Assembly (NCBI GenBank): GCA_027066965.1
Contig: JAMOMT010000123.1
Span: forward strand, 1 to 9,233
DNA: 9,233 bases
Source of the DNA: Archaeoglobaceae archaeon
GTDB lineage: Archaea > Halobacteriota > Archaeoglobi > Archaeoglobales > Archaeoglobaceae
Direction: 5' to 3'
A model generated the notes under the pieces. It did no database searches, was not told where the DNA came from, and was given only the letters and a program-made list of their open reading frames with translations. Positions within the stretch are counted from its first letter, which is position 1; each line of letters begins with the position of its first letter. Positions 4,641 through 9,233 of the stretch are shown here, in pieces. The position numbers and the translations under genes were made by a program.

Positions 4641-6296
4641 ATGAAGGTGGCAAGGAACAATGAGAGAAATGAGAAAATGTTGGAAATGTTGGAAGAGAGA
4701 CTTGAAAAACTGAGGAAAATTCTGCTGGCCGAGAAATCGAGGATAGAGAGGGAAATTCTCAGTAGAGAGAGGTTTTCGGGAGAAGTGCTGGAAGAAGTGG
4801 GGGACTTCTCAATCCTGAAACTCGAAAGAAAGGTTGAGCCCGGAACGTTTCTCGGCTACTTTAGCGACTCAAAGGTTCATCCTTACGGCTTCGTCGTAGA
4901 CTCAAGCGGAAAAGTTGTTATGGTTAAGAAAGCCGTGTCAGAGTCCGAAAATCCTGAAATCTTCGTTGAAGCGGAGAGTACCACTCTGTACGATGTTCAG
5001 CTTGAGCTGATAGATGCTTTCGACCCTAACTCTGTGAAACCCTTCAGTGGTAGTGAGAATGAAACTTTTGTACCTAAAAACGAGCTTGACGAGTGGCAGA
5101 GTAAAGCACTCTCTGCAACTCTCTCCTTAAATGATAGAGAGTTCCTCCTCGTCGTGGGACCTCCCGGAACTGGTAAGACGAGGTTCATAAGCGTCGCTTC
5201 GAAGCTTCTCGGCAGGAAGGGAAGAATTCTCGTTACAGCCCACACGAACAGGGCTGTTGACAACGTGATAGAAAAGCTCGAGCCCGGATTTGCCGTAAGG
5301 CTCGGCTATCCGTTCAAGCTCTCTCCGGAAGTAAGAAAGCACGCCGTGGAAACGCTCTCGCTGAAAATACTGTCTGAAAGAAGGTCGGCAGGAGATGTTG
5401 TTGAAATTCTAAAGGAAGCTGAAAGGAGGGTGAGAAAACTTCTTGCTGAAGCTAAGGTCGTCGGTGCGACGCTGATGAAGTGCGCTTTAACTCCCTATCC
5501 CCTACACGAGTTCGAGTACGCTTTCGTAGACGAGGCATCTCAAGCAACGATAGCAGAAGCTCTCGCCGGGCTGATGTATGCTAAAAAAGTCGTACTGGTC
5601 GGAGATCCGAATCAGCTACCTCCTGTACTCTCCTGTAGAAATCCAGAACAGTTCAGTGCTTTCAACTTTTTCAGCTCTCTCTCAGATCACACTTTCTGGC
5701 TGGGAAATCACTACAGGAGTGATCCCGAAATAATCGGCTTTTCAGCAAAGTACGTTTACGGAGGGAAGCTCATACCAAAATCCCAAAAGAACAGGCTCAC
5801 CTTCGATAAAACTCCTGAAAGGTTCAGGAAAATTCTCGACCCAGAAAAACCAGCTGTGTTTGTCGCCGTCAGGGGAGAGGAAGAGAGAATTAACTCCACG
5901 AAGCTTAACAGAACAGAGGCAGCTGTTTGTGCGGGTATATGTTCAGAGTTTTTAGAATGTGGGATAAGCGACATTGCGGTAATAACGCCTTACCTCGGAC
6001 AGAAGAAACTGCTGGAGAGCATAGGTAAGCTCGAAGTCGAGATAAACACTGTCGATGCGTTTCAGGGTAGAGAGAAAGATGTCGTCGTGTTTTCGTCCGT
6101 TTCTACGAGGGATCTCTCGTTCTCCTCTGAAAGGAGGAGATTCAACGTCGCAGTTACGAGGGCGAAGAAGAAGCTGATAGTTCTCGCAAATCCTTCGGCC
6201 TTCAGACTCAGGAAAAACAGGAAAACGCTACTCTACTCTTACTTCCTGTACGCGAGGGAGAGGAATGCCGTTTTCTCGTGTGGCTTTAATGGTTAA
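4641..6296 (+). CDS. DNA2/NAM7/UPF1-like superfamily 1 helicase
   Basis: This is a 551-residue SF1 helicase with every motif visible: the Q-motif region around DEWQSKAL, and motif I GPPGTGKT (173-180). Motif Ia is TAHTNRAVDNV, motif II is DEAS (297-300) and motif III is GDPNQLPP (321-328). Motif IV is NHYRSD, motif V is DAFQGRE (472-478) and motif VI is VAVTRAKK (503-510). The pattern matches the UPF1/IGHMBP2/DNA2 branch, which unwinds DNA or RNA 5' to 3'. The first 45 or so residues are a charged coiled coil. Residues about 46-145 form a small beta-rich domain before the ATPase core, resembling the domain 1B or stalk region of this branch. There is no nuclease domain, unlike eukaryotic DNA2. 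The ATG at 4641 is the first in-frame start and leaves room for the promoter. A role in DNA repair or RNA turnover is inferred from the family. Confidence 0.92.
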   Translation: MKVARNNERNEKMLEMLEERLEKLRKILLAEKSRIEREILSRERFSGEVLEEVGDFSILKLERKVEPGTFLGYFSDSKVHPYGFVVDSSGKVVMVKKAVSESENPEIFVEAESTTLYDVQLELIDAFDPNSVKPFSGSENETFVPKNELDEWQSKALSATLSLNDREFLLVVGPPGTGKTRFISVASKLLGRKGRILVTAHTNRAVDNVIEKLEPGFAVRLGYPFKLSPEVRKHAVETLSLKILSERRSAGDVVEILKEAERRVRKLLAEAKVVGATLMKCALTPYPLHEFEYAFVDEASQATIAEALAGLMYAKKVVLVGDPNQLPPVLSCRNPEQFSAFNFFSSLSDHTFWLGNHYRSDPEIIGFSAKYVYGGKLIPKSQKNRLTFDKTPERFRKILDPEKPAVFVAVRGEEERINSTKLNRTEAAVCAGICSEFLECGISDIAVITPYLGQKKLLESIGKLEVEINTVDAFQGREKDVVVFSSVSTRDLSFSSERRRFNVAVTRAKKKLIVLANPSAFRLRKNRKTLLYSYFLYARERNAVFSCGFNG

Positions 6297-6386
6297 AGCT
6301 GTTTAGTTTGAATCATCTGAATCAACAACCCATCAACAACCAGTCACATCCCAACAGCTTAAATTAACTCAGAGAAAACTCTCAAT
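6297..6386 (+). promoter_or_regulatory. Promoter of the COG1237 gene, with two 11-base tandem repeats
   Basis: TTAAATTA centred near 6362 lies 25 bases before the ATG at 6387, so the transcript is probably leaderless; no Shine-Dalgarno sequence is present. Upstream, ATCAACAACCC (6321-6331) is followed directly by ATCAACAACCA (6332-6342), a tandem pair differing in the last base. The pair lies about 20 bases upstream of the TATA box, where an activator would bind. That role is inferred. Confidence 0.5.
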
Positions 6387-7028
6387 ATGCCGGAGTTCGC
6401 AGTGGTTTACGACAACGAAGCGGTTGAACCGTTCATTCCTGCGTGGGGTTTTTCTTGTTTTGTCCACGCAAGAAACACCAGTATTCTGTTCGACACGGGA
6501 TGGGATGGGGAGATCCTTCTGCACAACCTTTCTCTGTTCGGAATAGAGGACTTTGACTTTGTAGTTCTCTCTCACCAGCACTGGGATCACATAGGTGGAC
6601 TTAATCACGTGATTTCCAGAACCTCATACGTCGTCGTTCCTTCAACGTTCTCTCCAAACCTCAAGAGGGAGATCGCAAGAAAAGCAGAACTCGTGGAGGT
6701 GACAAGTCCTAGGGAAATAGCTGAGGGTATTTACACTACAGGAGTTCTCACGAGACCGATTCCGGAGCAGTCGCTTGTTGTGGAGGTTGGAAGAGGAGTT
6801 TTCGTAATCACTGGTTGTTCCCATCCCGGACTCGAAGCGATTTTGAGAGTGGCTGAAAAGTTTGGAAAAGTTTACGGAGTCATGGGTGGATTCCACGGTT
6901 TCAGCAGGGTGGAACTGCTGAGGGATTACGAGCTCGTAATTCCGTGTCACTGCACGGTTGCGAAGGAGGAAATACTCAAAATGGATAACTCGAGAAGGTG
7001 TTACGCTGGCTGCTCTTTTAATCTTTAA
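6387..7028 (+). CDS. Metallo-beta-lactamase-fold hydrolase/synthase, COG1237 type
   Basis: This 213-residue protein has the metal site of the metallo-beta-lactamase superfamily: H63-x-H65-x-D67-H68 in SHQHWDH, H146 in GCSH, H170 in GGFH, and H188 in PCHCT. The GCSHPG, GGFH and CHCT motifs are characteristic of COG1237. In methanogens this group includes a 7,8-dihydropterin-6-methyl-4-(beta-D-ribofuranosyl)aminobenzene-5'-phosphate synthase of methanopterin synthesis (MJ0301). A methanopterin role would suit Archaeoglobales, which use tetrahydromethanopterin. However, COG1237 has several paralogues, this protein is shorter than many, and no other pterin gene is nearby, so the exact reaction is open. 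No signal peptide is present. It follows the helicase gene by 90 bases but has its own promoter. Confidence 0.85.
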   Translation: MPEFAVVYDNEAVEPFIPAWGFSCFVHARNTSILFDTGWDGEILLHNLSLFGIEDFDFVVLSHQHWDHIGGLNHVISRTSYVVVPSTFSPNLKREIARKAELVEVTSPREIAEGIYTTGVLTRPIPEQSLVVEVGRGVFVITGCSHPGLEAILRVAEKFGKVYGVMGGFHGFSRVELLRDYELVIPCHCTVAKEEILKMDNSRRCYAGCSFNL

Positions 7029-7152
7029 TTTTCTTAAATTTTCTCACTTCATTTTATTATTTTGCTTCATTTTATTATTTTGTAAGATTAATTAGTTTTT
7101 TAAAATTTTTATTGTAATACTAAACAAATAAATTAATAAATTTACTGTCAAT
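7029..7152. terminator. A+T-rich tail-to-tail region with T-tract terminators
   Basis: This gap separates the ends of the COG1237 gene (plus) and the tetR gene (minus). It is almost wholly A and T and contains many T runs on the plus strand (for example TTTTTTAAAATTTTTATTG near 7095-7115) and A runs that serve the minus strand. Archaeal polymerase should terminate here in both directions. No open frame with coding character is visible. Confidence 0.5.
7047..7082. repeat. Perfect 18-base tandem repeat, two copies
   Basis: CTTCATTTTATTATTTTG occurs at 7047-7064 and again, without a gap, at 7065-7082. The copies are identical. The repeat starts 18 bases after the stop codon of the COG1237 gene and supplies TTTT tracts that would serve as a doubled terminator. 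A replication-slippage duplication is the simplest origin. Confidence 0.85.
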
Positions 7153-7692
7153 TTACTTGCTTTTACTCTCATACACATCCTCGCACTTCTCTCCGTACTT
7201 TTTCATGAGTTCAACGAGCATGCCTGACAAATCCTTGTACTCTTCCGGATTTAGGTAGCCATAAACGGAATACATTGCCACTCCGTCAAGAAGTGCCATT
7301 AGAAACAATGCCATTCTGTTACTGCAAACACCCTCCTTTTCGAGTAGTCTGCTCACTTTCTCTATTGCCCTACCTATCAGTCCTTCTATGAACTTCGGAT
7401 CTACTTGGTGTATGCCGTCTATTAGATAGAAGAACATCTTGGGAACTCTTCTGTCCTTCGCTATTATCTCGAACTTCGTTTTTATGGCCTCTTCGAGCGT
7501 GTCGCACTGCCAAGGAGCGTACCTTTTTATTGCGTACATTAACAGCTCTTTTTCGAGCCCTTTCTTATTTCCGAAGTAGTAGAAAACCGTACTTTTCGAG
7601 ACTCCAGCTTTTTCCGCCACGTCGTGGACTGTGGCGTGTGGATTTTCGAGATAAACCTCAAGCGCCGCCTCGAGAATTTTCTCTTTCATCAT
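7153..7692 (-). CDS. TetR-family transcriptional regulator
   Basis: The start at 7692 gives a 179-residue protein. The N-terminal DNA-binding domain is clear: KEKILEAALEVYLENPHATVHDVAEKAGVSKSTVFYYFGNKKGLEKELL, with the recognition helix in AGVSKSTVFYYF. The remainder is an all-helical ligand-binding and dimerisation domain typical of TetR proteins. Its effector is unknown; Cys residues (CDTLEE, GVCSNR, EKCEDV) are present but form no clear redox motif. The frame is open to an ATG at 7731, but that start would lie inside the promoter. A TATA-like TTTTATTA centred near 7718 is 26 bases from 7692, and a palindrome lies between them, so a leaderless, self-repressed gene starting at 7692 fits best. 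ATG 7689 is the next codon and also possible. The gene is divergent from the DUF432 gene. Confidence 0.88.
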   Translation of the reverse strand: MMKEKILEAALEVYLENPHATVHDVAEKAGVSKSTVFYYFGNKKGLEKELLMYAIKRYAPWQCDTLEEAIKTKFEIIAKDRRVPKMFFYLIDGIHQVDPKFIEGLIGRAIEKVSRLLEKEGVCSNRMALFLMALLDGVAMYSVYGYLNPEEYKDLSGMLVELMKKYGEKCEDVYESKSK

Positions 7693-7694
7693 TG

Positions 7695-7710
7695 CTGACT
7701 GGTTGGTCAG
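7695..7710. promoter_or_regulatory. Probable TetR operator (palindrome)
   Basis: CTGACTGGTTGGTCAG has perfect 5-base arms (CTGAC/GTCAG) around a 6-base centre. It ends two bases before the tetR start at 7692 and lies between that start and the TATA box, where bound repressor would block initiation. TGAC/GTCA half-sites are common in operators of TetR-family proteins. Self-binding is an inference. Confidence 0.55.
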
Positions 7711-7790
7711 AGGTAATAAAAGTTTTATCAAGAACGTTTAAATCATAAAAACTCGTAATGGGGAAAGACAAAAACGTATAAAGTGGTGCC
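7711..7790. promoter_or_regulatory. Divergent promoters of tetR and the DUF432 gene
   Basis: The minus-strand TATA element of tetR is at 7714-7721 (TTTTATTA read leftward). The best plus-strand element for the DUF432 gene is GTTTAAATC at 7736-7744, giving a start near 7766 and a leader of about 25 bases. A GGTG at 7785-7788 is a weak ribosome binding site before ATG 7791. A second TATA-like stretch, CGTATAAAG (about 7775-7783), is too close to the ATG to serve it. The two promoters are about 20 bases apart, so one regulator could affect both. Confidence 0.45.
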
Positions 7791-8495
7791 ATGAACGCAG
7801 AAAACATCTACGGGAGACACGATTTTGGATTCGAGTACGAGCATGAACTGTTTTATCTTAGGTGTGACAGGAATTACGAGAGGGAACTGAAAGTTGATGC
7901 TGGTATAGCGAGGAGAATTGAGAAACTCGTGGCGGGCGGGAGGTACTTCAGAATAAATCCAGTAGAGCCAATCAATTTGCCAGTAGAAGTTTCGAGAAAT
8001 CTTATGCTCGAACTGAAAAAACCTGTGAGCGTTGAACCGGGAAAGAGTGTTAAAATTTACCTGAAATTTCCCGTGGAGATAGCCGTCCTCGTTAACGGTT
8101 TGAGTGTCATAGACGTTTTTACCCTTAACAGACCTAAGTACGCTCTATACGGAGTTCCGGGTGCTGGAGTGGTTTGCAAGTATTACCTCACGGACGTTCA
8201 CGAGAGCGTGCCTGAAGTGGACGGGCTGTTCGAGGGAATAATGGAGCTTGAAATAACCAATGGTTTCGACGAGTGGGTTGAGGTGAGTAGAGCAGTCTTC
8301 GATGGCTATGGGATGAAGATATACTACTCCCGTTTTCCGGCGATGGTTGCGAGGATGAGAGTTGAGAGCAGAAGTGTTGCGGAAACGAGCTTTATTAACA
8401 GGCCAATGATCGATGGTATGGAGAAAGCCGTAGAGCTGTACGTTGCAAGGAAGTTTATGGAGAGAAAAAAGTTTGTTATGGTGTGGGGTTTTTGA
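7791..8495 (+). CDS. DUF432 family protein of unknown function
   Basis: This 234-residue protein matches my recollection of DUF432, a family largely confined to archaea with no assigned function. Typical stretches are an N-terminal YGRHDFGFEYE, the segment FRINPVEPINLPVEV, and VEPGKSVKIYLKFPVEIAVLV. Further on come PKYALYGVPGAGVVCKYY, then EVSRAVFDGYGMKIYYS, and finally a conserved AETSFINRP region. It appears to be mostly beta-strand with a short C-terminal helix (KAVELYVARKFMERK) and no signal peptide or membrane segment. I recall DUF432 genes elsewhere near MscS-type channels, but no channel gene is in this window. The divergent TetR-family gene is the only contextual clue and suggests regulated expression. 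No enzymatic motif is apparent. Confidence 0.7.
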   Translation: MNAENIYGRHDFGFEYEHELFYLRCDRNYERELKVDAGIARRIEKLVAGGRYFRINPVEPINLPVEVSRNLMLELKKPVSVEPGKSVKIYLKFPVEIAVLVNGLSVIDVFTLNRPKYALYGVPGAGVVCKYYLTDVHESVPEVDGLFEGIMELEITNGFDEWVEVSRAVFDGYGMKIYYSRFPAMVARMRVESRSVAETSFINRPMIDGMEKAVELYVARKFMERKKFVMVWGF

Positions 8496-8532
8496 TTTGT
8501 ATTTAATACAAAAATTAAATAGTCAATCAAAG
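8496..8532. terminator. Tail-to-tail terminator region with a perfect palindrome
   Basis: TTGTATT-T-AATACAA (8497-8511) is a perfect palindrome with 7-base arms that starts 2 bases after the stop codon of the DUF432 gene. A-rich sequence follows, which gives T runs on the minus strand for the converging gene. It probably marks the transcript ends of both genes. A one-base loop is too tight for a stable full hairpin, so the T tracts may matter more than the stem. Confidence 0.45.
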
Positions 8533-9174
8533 TTATTCCACGAGGGAGAGTACAATTGCCTCAACCTCTCCCTTGCACAACTCCTCTATCTTTTCTGGGC
8601 TTAACTCTCCCTTCTCTCCACTCTCGAGCGTAGAAACAAACATCCCCCTGCTGATAACGTTCCCAAACCTTCTTGGAGGCAGATAAGCTATTGCTGCGAA
8701 TTTTCCAGGTGTGAAATCTGAAGAGTTTGTCACGACCTCTAGTCTAAAGCTGCAGTCAACGACGCAGAGCCAGAGCTTTCTCTTCTCGATCTCGCTCCTG
8801 CTCGTGACCTCCCCGGAGAAGAACCTTATTGCCAGACACGCACAGCCCACCTCCCCCCTCTTCATGAGTTCGGGCAAGCTCTCGATGTACTCGAGCCAGT
8901 AGTCGGCTTGATAGAAATTGAAATCCTTCTCTGCCTTGGATATAGATTCTCTTATTGATCTTGCCTCTTTTACGAGATTTTTGAATTCCTCTAGCTCTAA
9001 GATCTCTTCTGGAGGCATATAGGAATACTTTATCGTTTGCAGAAGGCTGGACATAGTCCTTACCCTATTAAGGAACTCCTTCCTCTTCTGAACCTTCACG
9101 TTCTGGATGAGCTTTTCGAGCTCCCCTATCCCCTTTTCAGCGAGCTTTATTCTCAGGTCGTTTGCCGTGTCCAT
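8533..9174 (-). CDS. Predicted RNA-binding protein with C-terminal EMAP/tRNA-binding OB-fold (COG2517 type)
   Basis: This 213-residue protein (from ATG 9174) fits the archaeal COG2517 family. The N-terminal half is helical and charged, partly coiled coil (LAEKGIGELEKLIQ, then VKVQKRKEFLNRVRTMSSLLQ). The C-terminal half resembles the EMAP-II/tRNA-binding OB-fold also found in MetRS tails and Arc1p: LWLCVVDCSFRLEVVTNS, FTPGKFAAIAYLPP, FGNVISRGMFVS. The ISRGMF turn is the family's characteristic end of the fold. A general tRNA-binding or chaperone role is inferred. The frame also has a GTG at 9186, but the ATG at 9174 lies 25-26 bases from the TATA box centred near 9200, implying a leaderless mRNA, and is preferred. 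Confidence 0.78.
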   Translation of the reverse strand: MDTANDLRIKLAEKGIGELEKLIQNVKVQKRKEFLNRVRTMSSLLQTIKYSYMPPEEILELEEFKNLVKEARSIRESISKAEKDFNFYQADYWLEYIESLPELMKRGEVGCACLAIRFFSGEVTSRSEIEKRKLWLCVVDCSFRLEVVTNSSDFTPGKFAAIAYLPPRRFGNVISRGMFVSTLESGEKGELSPEKIEELCKGEVEAIVLSLVE

Positions 9175-9190
9175 GCCCGGGCTCACGCCC

Positions 9191-9208
9191 GAAGCTATAT
9201 TAAGCTTC
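9191..9208 (-). promoter_or_regulatory. TATA box of the COG2517-type gene enclosed by a perfect palindrome
   Basis: GAAGCT-ATATTA-AGCTTC has perfect 6-base arms. The minus-strand TATA box (TTAATATA, 9196-9203) occupies its centre, 25-26 bases before the ATG at 9174. A dimeric regulator bound here would compete directly with TBP. The TATA assignment is good; the operator role is inferred. Confidence 0.55.
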
Positions 9209-9233
9209 CCGGAATGTCTCTGGCTTAGGTCTT

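Noticed and set aside
4997..5342. Overlapping minus-strand frames within the helicase gene
   Set aside because: They lie opposite helicase motifs I and Ia and have no ribosome binding site or recognisable domain.
6369..6950. Minus-strand frames opposite the COG1237 gene
   Set aside because: They mirror the conserved metal-binding motifs on the plus strand and show no family resemblance.
7047..7082. CRISPR-like array
   Set aside because: There are only two copies and they are adjacent with no spacer. It is a simple tandem duplication.

Overview
The window looks like chromosomal DNA of a hyperthermophilic or thermophilic euryarchaeon, most likely one of the Archaeoglobales (Archaeoglobus, Geoglobus or Ferroglobus). 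The grounds are archaeal TATA boxes about 25 bases before several starts (leaderless transcripts), a tRNA gene without an encoded CCA end, and typically archaeal families: DUF432, a C-terminal EMAP-domain RNA-binding protein, UPF0175/DUF3368 toxin-antitoxin genes, and an S4-FtsJ methyltransferase. The genus is inferred from protein style and not proven.

Layout. At 1-126 (minus) is the first 42 codons of a nucleotidyltransferase, followed by a C/A-rich leader and a promoter. At 457-2153 (plus) is an A+T-rich OLD-family ATPase/TOPRIM nuclease gene, broken by an in-frame TAG and a later frameshift. At 2198-2885 (minus) is a UPF0175 antitoxin/DUF3368 PIN-like toxin pair with overlapping genes and a leaderless promoter. 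A tRNA-Phe(GAA) gene follows at 2967-3040 (minus). The OLD gene and the TA pair lie on the 3' side of this tRNA and look like an acquired accessory or defence patch in decay.

From 3141 rightward the sequence is ordinary, G+C-richer core genome. It holds an MJ0936/YfcE-type phosphodiesterase followed by a 75-residue unknown helical protein (plus), an S4-FtsJ/TlyA-like RNA methyltransferase (minus, 3867-4583), and a divergent DNA2/NAM7/UPF1-like SF1 helicase (plus, 4641-6296). Then come a COG1237-type metallo-beta-lactamase-fold enzyme (plus, 6387-7028), a TetR-family regulator (minus, start best placed at 7692) divergent from a DUF432 gene (plus, 7791-8495), and a COG2517-type RNA-binding protein (minus, start best placed at 9174).

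The regulatory DNA is the most readable novelty. A CTGAC-N6-GTCAG palindrome sits between the TATA box and start of the tetR gene. A perfect palindrome encloses the TATA box of the COG2517 gene, two 11-base tandem repeats precede the TATA box of the COG1237 gene, and an 18-base perfect tandem repeat lies in the tail-to-tail gap at 7047-7082. I do not see a clear complete new multi-gene system. The most plausible former system is the OLD nuclease, which is disrupted here.
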